A stretch of DNA of 64,000 bases from Cladorhizidae sp. MBARI D1340-BT2 (taxonomy: Eukaryota; Porifera; Demospongiae; Poecilosclerida; Cladorhizidae): NCBI GenBank assembly GCA_028752905.1, contig JAQNBH010000012.1:21231545-21295544 (forward strand). Reading direction: 5' to 3'. This document shows positions 48,095 through 59,090 of this stretch, piece after piece. Position numbers and translations under genes: made by a program. Under the pieces are notes generated by a model. It did not search any database. It was not told the DNA's origin and was given only the letters and a program-made list of their open reading frames with translations. Position 1 is the stretch's first letter, and each line of letters begins with the position of its first letter.

Positions 48095-48240
48095 CCTCAA
48101 AACTACACCCTCGTCCTCCTATCCCCCCTTCAAAACTACACCCCCGTCTTCCTATCCCCCCTCCCATCAAAACTATACACCCCGTCCTCCTATCCCCCCT
48201 CAAAACTACACCCTCGTCCCCCTATCCCCCCCTCCCCCTG
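48095..48240. repeat. About 30-bp minisatellite, right half
   Basis: Continuation of the CAAAACTACACCC array after the inserted hAT element. Confidence 0.85.
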
Positions 48241-48267
48241 GCATTGATATTATCTTGTACAGTCAAT

Positions 48268-48475
48268 GTATATATTTATATGTATATATATATTATTTAT
48301 ATATATTTATATATATATATATAATTTATATATATTTATATATATTATTTATATATATTTATATATATATTATTTATATATATTTATATATATTTATATA
48401 TTTATATATATATTATCTGTATATATATATATATATATTTATATGTATATATTATTTATATATATTTATATTTGC
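48268..48475. repeat. TATATATTTATA microsatellite
   Basis: AT-only repeat with a TATATATTTA period. Tyr/Ile frames are artefacts. 48476-48777 shows nothing recognised. Confidence 0.9.
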
Positions 48476-48772
48476 ATGTGCAGTGGAAAAGCTGTATACA
48501 TGTACTTAGATTAGATGTTTTGATGTGCATTAATTAAAACTGGTTACTTAGGAGATATAAGTTGAGTTTTGCCAGATTCTGTGTTTTCCTTCAGTATTCT
48601 GGTAGTTAAACTAACTTGCTAGCTAACATGTCAGCAGTTATTATTCTCTACCAGTCACTAATGCATTTTATCATCTAATAACTTTATCAGTTCACACAGT
48701 CAGACATTTCTCCACTTGTCTTGGTACTGCACAATAGTACTATCCTATGCAGTCCAGTGTAACACTATATGG

Positions 48773-48777
<5 letters not shown>

Positions 48778-48805
<28 letters not shown>

Positions 48806-48831
48806 GTAGCAAGTAGTAGTAGTAATAATAA

Positions 48832-48866
<35 letters not shown>

Positions 48867-48922
48867 AATAATAATAATAATAATAATAATATTACAATAA
48901 CTACAATAACAACAACAACAAC

Positions 48923-48978
<56 letters not shown>

Positions 48979-48982
48979 ATGT

Positions 48983-49057
<75 letters not shown>

Positions 49058-49064
49058 TAATTAC
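48778..49064. repeat. AAT/AGT trinucleotide microsatellite
   Basis: AATAAT and AGTAGT repeats adjoining a family A element. Confidence 0.9.
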
Positions 49065-49870
49065 AATGACCTTCTCAGTAACTAACTTTCTCGACGTTTT
49101 GACTAGATGCTCTAGCCTTCACCAGGAATAATGCTCTAGCCTTCATCAGGAATAATGCTCTAGCCTTCATCAGGAATAATGCTCTAGCCTTCATCAGAAA
49201 TAATGCTCTAGCCTTCATCAGGAATAATGCTCTAGCCTTCATCAGGAATAATACTCTAGCCTTCATCAGGAATAATTCTCTAGCCTTCATCAGGAATAAT
49301 GCTCTAGCCTTCATCAGGAATAATGCTCTGGCCTTCATCAGGAATAATGCTCTAGCCTTCATCAGGAATAATGCTATAGCCTTCATCTGGAATAATGCTC
49401 TATTCCTGATTAATGCTATAGCCTTCATCTGGAATAATGCTCTAGCCTTCATCAGGTACAGACAGTGATCTAGCCTTCATCAGGAATAATTCTCTAGCCT
49501 TCATCAGCTATAGCCTTCATCTGGAATAATGCTCTAGCCTTCATCATGTACAGACAGTGATCTAGCCTTCATCAGGAATAATTCTCTAGCCTTCATCAGG
49601 AATAATGCTATAGCCTTCATCTGGAATAATGCTCTAGCCTTCATCAGGTACAGACAGTGATCTAGCCTTCATCAGGAATAATTCTCTAGCCTTCATCAGG
49701 AATAATGCTATAGCCTTCATCTGGAATAATGCTCTAGCCTTCATCAGGTACAGACAGTGATCTAGCCTTCATCAGGAATAATTCTCTAGCCTTCATCAGG
49801 AATAATGCTCTAGCCTTCATCAGGAATAGAGCATCTTGAGAGAGTAAATTTCAAGGAGAAGGTCTCATGG
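49065..49870. mobile_element. Family A element expanded to about 30 core units
   Basis: Left end ACAATGACCTTCTCAGTAAC, then TTTCTCGACGTTTTGACTAG; right end GAGCATCTTGAGAGAGTAAATT and GGAGAAGGTCTCAT, inverted. Between them lie tandem ATGCTCTAGCCTTCATCAGG-AATA units, with a second-order repeat of about 100 bp that includes TACAGACAGTGATCTAGCC (49450, 49545, 49645, 49745). 49871-50754 is unannotated. Confidence 0.8.
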
Positions 49871-50754
49871 TAAGTTTAATTTTTTTATTTTATTGATTTT
49901 TACTAGAAATGGATGCAGTGTGGCGAGCAAAGGTGCGATAAATAAATAATAATTTTATTAAAACACACACATCAGGTTGACATCCCTAACTGCAGGCCCA
50001 ACACTATGCACTTGATCTGTGAATTATTGTTGCTTCAGATTGGATTGCAATATGGAGAAGTAGGTACGAGTAGTTTCCAAACTGGTGCAAGGTTGGGAAG
50101 ACTACCAGCTCAGATATCAGCATTAATCGTGACCATAACAGGGAAAAAACTATACCGGTGATGATCATTTCCAGTTCAGCAAACATGTCTACAGCTAGGG
50201 TTAGTCAGAATGAAACTTCACCATCCACTCTTGCCAGCTATTAACTCTCATAGAAACAAAGACAGCTGGAGTGTAGAAGTCTAAGGAAGCTTCTGGATCA
50301 TGGATGACGCCAAACACTAGCAATGAAGGTAGGGATAGGCCACTATATTATGATTGATTATTGAACAGGTAATATATATTTAATGTGCAGCTACAAGTAA
50401 CTATCTTGCTAGATAAAGCCATGGCGTGCTGGTAAGGGATTTCGTAAACTGTCTCAGAGGCTTAGCCAGTTTTTCTCTGTTGATTTGAGTTGATGCTGGT
50501 TCTAATCTATGTTGCCTGTGGGTTTAGTGGAGTTGATAGTTAGCCAAACCAATCTGGAAAAGTATGGTTGGTTGGTAATCAAAGAGTGTAGCTAGCTAAT
50601 GGCAAAAACCTGTCCTTATTGCCAGCTACAACTTGAGTTCTCTCTCTTGTGTCCAAGCCCTCATGCATGTGCCACGCCTCTCTGCTCTCAAGTGTTAAAC
50701 ATTAGGACTATAAAGGATGTAGAGATTAGTGACACAAGGTACATGTAACACGTT

Positions 50755-50840
50755 TATTCCTGATGAAGGCTTGAGCATCTAGTCGTAACGTTGAGAGCGT
50801 AAATTTCAGGTAAATTTCAGGTCGATTATTGAGTTTGTTT
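50755..50840 (+). mobile_element. Family A half-element
   Basis: CCTGATGAAGGCTTGAGCAT, CTAGTCGTAACGTTGAGAGC and TCGATTATTGAGTTTG: one core unit plus the right end only. Confidence 0.65.
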
Positions 50841-50929
50841 ACATTTCTCTCTCTGACACACACACACACACACACACACTTGTACAATTAGAACGTTGAC
50901 GATAAAAAAATACTTAACAATAGTTTTAT

Positions 50930-51440
50930 TAAGTCCTAGTTTTCTGTGCCCACTAATGCTCAGACTCTGCCTTCAGACTTCATATAAATATTCTTCAAGT
51001 CCTAGTTTTCTGTACCTACTAATGCTCAGCCTCTGCCTTCAGACTTCATATAAATATTCTTCAAGTCCTAGTTTTCTGTACCTACTAATGCTCAGCCTCT
51101 GTCTTCAGACTTCATATAAATATTCTTCCAAGTGCTAGTTTTCTGTGCCTACTTAATGCTCAGCCTCTGCCTTCAGACTTCATATAAATATTCTTCCAAG
51201 TCCTAGTTTTCTGTACCTACTAATGCTCAGCCTCTGCCTTCAGACTCCATATAAATATTCTTCCAAGTCCTAGTTTTCTGTGTTTCTGTGCTTACTAATG
51301 CTCAGCCTCTGCCTTCAGACTTCATATAAATATTCTTCAAGTCCTAGTTTTCTGTACCTACTAATGCTCAGCCTCTGCCTTCAGACTTCATGTTGTTAAG
51401 GATGGATGTACAAGCTGATTCAAGTTCCATTCTGTGGGTA
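50930..51440 (-). repeat. Family B element expanded in tandem (about 7 units of 65 bp)
   Basis: The unit contains AAGTCCTAGTTTTCTGTACC, TACTAATGCTCAGCCTCTGC and CTTCAGACTTCATATAAATA. Read on minus it matches GGCTGAGCATTAGTAGGTAC of the copies at 9727 and 22148. The array ends in AAGTTCCATTCTG, the inverse of the family B left end. Confidence 0.8.
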
Positions 51441-51576
51441 ACAAACATGTTCTTTGCCAATAACTTAAATTTGATGATTCTGTACATTGAATTAGCACTA
51501 ACCTTTTCTGATATCTAACTTGAATCATCAAGATAAGCTTGTAGTGCAGCCAACAAGCTTTGGCATGAATCTCAGC

Positions 51577-52025
51577 TCTGGCTGTCTGCCACTGTTGGTA
51601 TGACCAACTCTTCCCAAATGAGACTTGACAGCCAGAGAGCAAGTCTCATTTGGGAAGAGTGCCACTGTTGGTATGACCAACTCTTCCCAAATGAGACTTG
51701 CATAGTTTGCTCTCTGACTGTCTGCCACTGTTGGTATGACCAACTCTTCCCAAATGAGACTTGCATAGTTTGCTCTCTGACTGTCTGCCACTGTTGGTAT
51801 GACCAACTCTTCCCAAATGAGACTTGCATAGTTTGCTCTCTGACTGTCTGCCACTGTTGGTATGACCAACTCTTCCCAAATGAGACTTGCAAAGTTTGCT
51901 CTCTGGCTGTCTGCCACTGTTGGTATGACCAACTCTTCCCAAATGAGACTTGCAAAGTTTGCTCTCTGGCTGTCTGCCACTGTTGGTATGACCAACTCTC
52001 CCCAAATGAGACTTCAAATTGCTTA
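51577..52025. repeat. 63-bp minisatellite, seven copies
   Basis: The unit contains GCCACTGTTGGTATGACCAA, CTCTTCCCAAATGAGACTTG and CATAGTTTGCTCTCTGACTG. The first unit carries a small inverted rearrangement (ACTTGACAGCCAGAGAGCAA then GTCTCATTTGGGAAGAG, 51622-51660). A period divisible by 3 keeps frames open. 52026-53590 shows no recognised gene. Confidence 0.92.
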
Positions 52026-53590
52026 CTTGTGCCATTCTGCTGAGTACTGGCCACTAATCTTGCCCGCAGGAGTGTAAGCTTGCCATATACTGTTGGACGT
52101 GAAGAATATCAGTTCAGTGATTGTGACACCAATGTTATGATAACGTCATTCCTTGCTCCAGCTGCACAAACCCTTGACCTTTCATAAAAGCCTGTGCTTC
52201 AAGACTGCGTGTAGAAAGTCTCAAAACCACATATTCAGTTAAAACACAGTGGTTGTTATAGGACCTCCCACTCTAACCTATCTGGATGAGTGGTCAGTTA
52301 TCAGATGATAGCCAGTGATTATACACGTGCAAACCGATGACCTTTACCCATTTTTTGTACAAAATGGATGACCCTTTACCACATTTGAATGGGACACTTG
52401 CATATAGCCATGATGTCTTCTGCTATATACCAATGTCGATACGAATGATCCATGCTTCACTGCTGGCTAGGTGTGCTGAACAAGAAAGAAAGTTGAAGTA
52501 AGTTGACTACCTTAGCAAATGCATTCAAGGCATACTGGCAGTGTTTCTGGTTCTGGAACTGCAAGAAGAAAAAACTCATTTGACGGACACAGTTTAGGTT
52601 ACAGAAGCTGTCAAAGGTGAGTTTTAATGGAGTATGGGCTTCCCTTTTTGAGGGAGAATCCTATGTCTGACATACTTTAAAAAAATTAAAAAAATTAAAT
52701 AAAAATAAGTCAACTAGTGTTCTCCTCAGGATTGATGTAAGGGCTTAGGGCATGTCATCAGAGGAGAAGAGGAATAATAAATTAATGGTCTGTCTTTTTT
52801 GTCTTATATTCGTTACTGTGTTTACAGGTTGCAGAAGGTGCACTGGACCATTGCTGCATGTAAAAGAGCTATGAATCAATAATGCAACAAGCAATACGAC
52901 TGACACGCATACACTCCATATTCTATATTATATAGAAGCATGTACACTCTCGTAACTGTGAATATGTTCTTCTTGAAATAATTTCATGGATGAAGTTACT
53001 GGTGTGTATAAGCCATTGGGCACTTCCAGTATACGAAAGAAGGTCGCGTCTATTTTACCTGCTCTGAATGTGTCGGCCATAATTATGAGTTCCTTGGCGA
53101 TGGAAGCGTCAGTGGTCTAATCAACATGGAGAGGAATGTATCAGCCTCACCTCAGATGAGAAGTGATGGGGCTAAGCTACAGCTTTCTCCAGGCAACTGC
53201 ACCATTGTCCTCCAAGAAAAGCTCAGATGAATAGCGTGCATTTCCACTGAGACATGATTCACGACAGTCAGACAAGATGCTCCCAGCGATTCCTATGAGA
53301 AGCCTGAAGTTGGTGGCTGTCAGAAATACTCCGCTAGACAAGACTCCACTACTAGTCTTGAGTTATTCCCGATGACGCCAAGTTGTTTCTAGTAGGACTA
53401 GTTATCGCAACTCTTTCCCCTCGACTAAATAACCACGCACAGTTATGCTTTATCTCAGCCTCCGTCTTTGACGAGGGTATCGTGGTAAATATTGATAATG
53501 TGCTATAGACACACAATCTATACAACATTATTAAGCAATACAGTCAAATAGCCCCACTACTTAGTCTAATAATTAAAGGTACGCTTCAGT

Positions 53591-53782
53591 TCACAAGAGT
53601 TCCTTCTTTTTCTTTCCTTGTCCTCCTTTGTTCCCGTGGTGACGCTTCTTCCGCTTTGTCCATTCATCTTCCAGGGAACCCTGTAGAAGCTCAGCTCCGC
53701 TCACGGACTTGCGGTCAGGTGACCCGCCCACAACCACGCAGTCCCGGCAAGGAAGTTCCCCTGGGGTCTCTGCAGAAGCCAT
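53591..53782 (-). CDS. Small basic protein or exon, unknown
   Basis: A 63-codon frame from ATG 53782. The N-terminal half has a PCRDC motif followed by VVVGGSPDRK; the C-terminal quarter is strongly basic (KRKKRHHGNKGGQGKKKK), which resembles a nuclear or RNA-binding tail. Codon composition is balanced and it is not part of a repeat. The hAT relic starts 60 bp upstream of its ATG (at 53842), so any promoter would have been separated from it. No family is recognised. It could be the last exon of a larger gene or a chance frame. Confidence 0.3.
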   Translation of the reverse strand: MASAETPGELPCRDCVVVGGSPDRKSVSGAELLQGSLEDEWTKRKKRHHGNKGGQGKKKKELL

Positions 53783-54205
53783 TGTCCCATATCTGTCAGG
53801 TCGTTCCCTGACAGTGGCACGTACTATTACCCATGTGTCAACAGGGTTTCATACAGGGGAGGAAGCCCTAGGATATCCCACCCAAAAAGGATTTCTCCCC
53901 CCTCGCCCCAAGAATTTTCACAATAAAAATTTATATTAATGAAATTTCTGATGTAATACATTACAGTAACGGGCAGTACAGAGAAGGGAACGTAGAAGCA
54001 ATAGCAAATTCAAAGATGATCAACAGTAATAAAATTATAATAATTATGCATGATGATAATTTATTTATTAATATATAAGCGAAGATATACAATAATGGAT
54101 GGCGAAAATTACAATACAGTGAGTTCAGTAGTACTAAATTAAAGTAAAATGCGCTGTTTAAAAATGTCGAGAATTGCATTAAGTCCACATCGTTCAATGG
54201 AGGAC

Positions 54206-55990
54206 TTACACTAAATGTTCTAGGTTCGAGTCAGATAAACGACTGCGTAGGCGAGTTTTAATCAACTTCATTTGACTAAAGGAACGCTCTACTGTTGCTG
54301 TGCCAACAGGAAGTGCCATTGTTATGTTCAATAGCTTCCACGTCTCAAGGAAAATTCCTCCGTACGTATGTGACTTGTTCATCTCGTCCAGGATTTCTTG
54401 CATGCTAGGAGATACCGACTCTTCTTTACGTTCCATTATTGCCTTTTTCTCCACTAGCAAAGCCCGTCTAAATATCTTCCACTCTGAAAGAAGCTCATCG
54501 CCATCAAGCAATGGAGGTGAGGTGTAAGTCGTCCCCGCATACTCAACCTCTGCTTCTTTTCCATAGAACTCGGCAAGAATCTTGATTTGCTCGCTGCCGT
54601 ATGATGGTAAGGATGCTTCAGCGGGTAGTAGGGAGGGACTGAATATGGACATGGCAGTAACAACTTCACGGCTTTATCAGTAAATCGACTCTTAATGTTT
54701 AGAAGAAGGGAATCGACGTATGGAATTGCAACTAGAGTTCGATACTCGGCTGTGGTTGTGATAGAAGAACAACGGCTTCGTGCAGATCCATGTGTGCCGA
54801 GTGTTATATCGTGTTTTTCCTTCAACAGAGATATTTCAGACTCGACTGAACCCAACCACTCACTTCTTTCGTCCTTTAGATGCTCGAGTTGATCCGTCCT
54901 GATTTTCAGAAGTACCGGTAACCTGCTCAAATCGAGTAGCTTTCTTTGCATCGAAACATTCATCCTTGCCAGGATATCCAGAAATTCTGACAGGAACACG
55001 ATACTAGCAACTCCAGTGTAAGTAGCAAGGAGAGCACCAATACCGTATGCTTCAGCATCACCTGATGTCTCATACAGCTGTTGTAGGACGATAAGAGATT
55101 CTGCTTTCTTGGGTGAGTAGAAGAAGAGCTTCCATATATTTCCCATAGTTCCAAACGTCTTCTTGATCTCTGGAACACTGTTAGCAGCTTGCATGCTTGC
55201 TAGTTGAAGCCCGTGGCAGGCACAGTGGATGTAAAAGGAATGTGCAGCTAGAGTTCGCATCCTTTTTTGAACTCCATTGCATTCTCCGGCAAAGGTGGCT
55301 GCTCCATCATAACCTTGGCCTATTAGTTTACGATAGTCCAGGTTCTTCAACTCAAGGAAGGAGCTGATTACATCTGAAATGGTAGCAGCATCTTGGGCAC
55401 ATATGTGGAGCGCTGTAAGGAAGTGCTCCTCTGGTTTTCCATTTACAATCCACCGACAACAGATGGACAGCTCTTCTGTAGTACCAATATCTAGACACTC
55501 ATCAGCTAACACAGAGAAGTATGGGCTTGATTTTAAGCTCTCAATTAGCTTCCTATCTAGCCAGCTATTGATAGCCTCTAAAAGCATCACTGCAGAAATT
55601 TTGGAAGTGTACTCTGAGCATTTTGTGGCCCCTCTTTGACATGTTGCTGGAGAAGTTCATGTCCATTTGCAATTTGCAGGGGATCAAATGTGGTTGTAAG
55701 GGGCAGGCGATTTTTGGCAAGAAAATGTCTCTATCTCAAAAGCTTAATTAAGCACCATGTTTCTGTTCTTTGCTCTCCTTTCTTCAGCCTCCTTAGCAGC
55801 TGCTGAACATTGCAATTGTAGGACACTCTGCTCCTTTCCTTGTTCTGCCATTCGAGCATGGATAACAGCATCTCTGTGCCATTTTGACTGACTGTGTTCC
55901 TCGAGTTGTTCAGTAGCGTGATTCCAATCCTGAATTGTATTTCTCTGAGTCGTATTTAGTTGCAGAATGCTACTAGCTGAAGCATTTGCT
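54206..55990 (-). pseudogene. hAT-family transposase, frameshifted
   Basis: In order on minus: a TTF-type finger remnant (about 55990-55750, WNHATEQLEEHSQSKWHRDA), the RNase H-like core (55590-54650) with VLADECLDIGTTEELSI (first catalytic Asp region), GQGYDGAATFAGECNGVQ (second Asp region) and FYIHCACHGLQLA, then in another frame (54652-54206) the C-terminal dimerisation domain with LPVGTATVERSFSQMKLIKT. Frame changes near 54600 and between the finger and the core, together with stops, mean no active enzyme is made. The family cuts and pastes DNA with 8-bp target duplications. It resembles ZMYM1/ZNF862-type hAT transposases; that sub-assignment is an inference. Confidence 0.88.
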
Positions 55991-56012
55991 CTTTATATAC
56001 AAAATTGTGAAT

Positions 56013-56230
56013 AAATCTAGAATATTCTGTCCATGTGCTATTATTCTGTGGTTAGCTTTCCTAATTGTAGTGTAGACTAAATCTACACTACACTACAAAT
56101 AGGAAAGCTAACCACAGAATAATAGCACATGGACAGAACATTCTAGATTATGACACAATTGCATCTTGCCACAAAACTATTCTGTGGCAAGATGCAATTG
56201 TGTCATAATCTAGAATGTTCTGTCCATGTA
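56013..56230. repeat. Triple inverted repeat inside the hAT 5' region
   Basis: Segment 56013-56076 is inverted at 56084-56152, and the latter's end (56139-56178) is inverted again at 56180-56230. CTAGAATRTTCTGTCCATGT therefore occurs twice direct and once inverted. It would form either of two competing hairpins. Confidence 0.75.
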
Positions 56231-56581
56231 CTAGTACTTGGACTATAGGAAAGTACCCTCAAAATGTCTTAGAATCAATCTGAGAGCATCGATTTTGCAA
56301 AAAAAAATTCTGGGAGGGCATGCCCCTAGACCCCCCTACTTGGGGCTTGCTTGTGCACGCCCATCACGTAAACGCCAAACGTTTTGAGTTTCGCCCCCCC
56401 CCCCCCCCAAACTGTAAATCCTGTATGAACCCCTGGTCAAGAAGTACACACAATTTAGCGCTCGAACAAAATCTTTCTCTCGTTTAAAACAACTCCTTGA
56501 CTACGCACACCACCAACCATTCCAGAGCAGCTCAGATCAGCCTCCACCCTAATGGCCATGACTGTCCCTCACTCTTTGCAG

Positions 56582-56770
56582 CATGTTGGCCGAGCTCTAT
56601 CTTCCCAAGGCTTGCACGGCAGATCTCCCCAAGTTGGACGCCCGATGGCAGCCTTCCTACGCCAGCGGCAAAAAGAGCACACACTATCCCTTGGCCATCT
56701 TCCAACTCCAACATCCACGGAAAGTCTCCCTTCACCTGGTCACACACTTTTATCACCCTGCCTCTAACTA
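56582..56770 (+). other. Possible terminal exon (low confidence)
   Basis: A polypyrimidine tract and TTTGCAG (to 56581) precede an open stretch encoding LAELYLPKACTADLPKLDAR and ending SLHLVTHFYHPASN-stop. Composition looks coding but no family is recognised. Confidence 0.2.
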
Positions 56771-56934
56771 GTCAGAGCCAAATGTTCCCCCCAAACCACA
56801 CCCACAATGTGTGCATATATTAACATTGTTTTTTGTTTTGCGCCATAGAAAATTTCGACAAAAGTGAACTTCACCTGCAATAAGCGCTAGTTATGTTTAC
56901 AAGTTAGTATTTAGTATACCACTATTATTAGTAT

Positions 56935-56936
56935 TC

Positions 56937-56990
<54 letters not shown>

Positions 56991-57240
56991 GTATATAATA
57001 ATAATTGTAACAACAACAAGGTTGTAATAACAACAATAAAAATAATAATAACAAAAAATAGTATAATAATGATGACTAAGTCGAAATGTCGAGTGAATAA
57101 AAATTGAAGTTGATTATTGAGAAGGTGATTTTGTTACAACAACAACAACACCAACAATAACAATAACAACAACACCAATAATAACAACACCAACAATAAC
57201 AATAACAATAACAACAACACCAAAACAACAACAATAATAA
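56935..57240. repeat. AAT/AAC microsatellites around a family A half-copy
   Basis: AAT repeats (56935-56990) and AAC/ACC repeats (57130-57245) enclose a 60-bp family A end (57075-57130: AAGTCGAAATGTCGAGTGAA then TTGATTATTGAGAAGGTGAT). Confidence 0.8.
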
Positions 57241-57516
57241 TAAAGCCATGGGGAGAATTGTGGGTCAAACCAAAACACTTGGAGAACTCTTTCTCCTCCC
57301 TCCCCCCACCCCTCTACCCGCACACCTCCTTCCCTTCATAGCTTGCTATCACAGAACAGAGTGATTATGGAATTGTTTGCTACAGCATCCTCTAATAGAC
57401 AACACAGTTACACGTACCATAGTCAGTCAGTCAAGGTTTCAAGCCCCCCCCCCCCCCCCCCACCCCACTAAAAAAAAAGACCTTCCCCCAATCCAAAAAC
57501 ATTTAAATTTATAATA

Positions 57517-58110
57517 TATTTAACGTTCTCAATATTCAACTTCAAATTGTATTCTCTCAATGTTCGACTAGATGCTCTAGCCTTCATCAGGAATAATTAG
57601 GCCTAGCCCTAGCCTTCATTATTCCTGATGAAGGCTAGAGCGTCTAGTCATTATTCCTGATGAAGGCTAGAGCGTCTAGTCATCATTCCTGATGAAGGCT
57701 AGAGCGTCTAGTCATTATTCCTGATGAAGGCTAGAGCATCTAGTCATTATTCCTGATGAAGGCTAGAGCATCTAGTCATTATTCCTGATGAAGGCTAGAG
57801 CGTCTAGTCATTATTCCTGATGAAGGCTAGAGCATCTAGTCATCATTCCTGATGAAGGCTAGAGCGTCTAGTCATCATTCCTGATGAAGGCTAGAGCGTC
57901 TAGTCATCATTCCTGATGAAGGCTAGAGCGTCTAGTCATCATTCCTGATGAAGGCTAGAGCATCTAGTCATCATTCCTGATGAAGGCTAGAGCATCTAGT
58001 CATCAAGGCTAGAGCATCTATTCATTATTCCTGATGAAGGCTAGAGCATCTAGTCAAAACATTGAGAGAATACAATTTGAAGTTGACTTGACTATTGATA
58101 TCAAGTGAGA
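57517..58110. mobile_element. Family A element with about 16 core units
   Basis: Left end AACGTTCTCAATATTCAACT, then ATTCTCTCAATGTTCGACTA. On the right, CTAGTCAAAACATTGAGAGA and TACAATTTGAAGTTGACTTG are the inverse. The interior is a nearly perfect 32-bp tandem (ATTCCTGATGAAGGCTAGAG, CATCTAGTCATT). Near-identity of units indicates recent expansion. A C run at 57446 lies to the left and a G run at 58121 to the right. Confidence 0.85.
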
Positions 58111-58292
58111 GTTCATTGAGGGGGGGGGGGGGGGAAATTTTTTTCTAGAAGTTGCATAAGAACATGTGAAAATTAACACATTCCCCCCACACATTCCCCC
58201 AAAACCACACCCCCAGATAAACCCACAACACACTCAATAGTTAACATGGAAAATCACAACAGGGGTAAGCACAACGGGTGCACTATGAATAC

Positions 58293-58389
58293 CATTATGG
58301 TCCAAGCTTTGACTTCATCGTGACCACAGGTGAAGAAGTGCTGAAGGTTGAGGGCCTTGTAGCCGTTAGTAATGATCTTGGGGAGAGCG
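58293..58389 (-). CDS. OLA1: OLA1 exon (ALPKII...AWTIM)
   Basis: 97 nt encoding [16 protein letters not shown], then [16 protein letters not shown], matching the start of the OLA1 TGS domain. Acceptor TTCCTGCAG; donor GTATTC after ATG. The last residue is Met where vertebrates have Arg. The first base completes a Ser codon (AG from the previous exon plus C). Confidence 0.92.
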
Positions 58390-59090
58390 CTGCAGGAACA
58401 GAAATGAAGAAATGGGGGGTCACAGATGGGAGAGGAGAAGCCTCCTGCGAGGCAGCGAGAGGGAGAGACGTGCGATGGCAGGGAAGAAGGAGAGAAGGAA
58501 ACACATGAGGAGAGAAGATGGAGGGAGAGGGAGAGTTGGAGGAGAAGGGGGTGGAGATGAGGTGAGGCAACACCGGCATCACCCGCAGAGTGCGCGAGAT
58601 TAACCCTACAGCTCCGCGGGGCAAGGGAGGTTTTGATAACCAGCCACAGCAGACAAAGAAGCAACCAACAGGCGGTCCACCGTAACCGCTCAGTTTGAAC
58701 ATGTTCAGTATGACAACACAGTGTACATGGTGATAATAACCTATAATTAGAGCAAATTTCGTACTTTATTGGTCTAGCCAACCAGATTGAGCCGGCTAAA
58801 CGACCAATCAGCTACTGTATTGTTACGGCTACTAAATTCCATAAACAAGACCCAGTTGCACCTAGCACCGGAATAGGTGGTAATAGGGATTAAAAGCACC
58901 TGTACAGTATCACATGATTGGACAAATATATACTATATATATATTCACTGACAAATAACACGATTACATTTTACCTTGCTTCGCACATGCACAAGTGCAA
59001 AAAGGGGGAGGGGCATGGAGGGGCCACGAGGGCAGAGTACAGAGAAGAATGGCCAGCAGCCAAGACCAAGTTAGCACAGACATCACTCAC
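58390..59090 (-). other. OLA1: OLA1 intron (701 bp)
   Basis: GTGAGT donor at 59090, TTCCTGCAG acceptor at 58390. Purine-rich on plus near 58440-58560. No repeat array. Confidence 0.8.

Larger units (their letters stand above)
53842..56435 (-). mobile_element. hAT transposon relic (2.6 kb) with TIRs
   Basis: Inverted ends CAGGGTTTCATACAGG and (complement of) CCTGTATGAACCCCTG bound the element. GTCAA lies directly outside both ends, a 5-bp match where 8 bp would be expected. A transposase in at least two frames fills the minus strand. Subterminal sequence on the right, GGGAGGGCATGCCCCTAGAC, is of a type common in hAT elements with TTF-finger transposases. Confidence 0.82.
47049..58292 (-). other. 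OLA1: OLA1 second giant intron (11.2 kb)
   Basis: Holds two hAT-type elements, three family A copies, the expanded family B block and a 63-bp minisatellite. A hAT transposase relic lies in the same orientation as OLA1. Confidence 0.85.
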
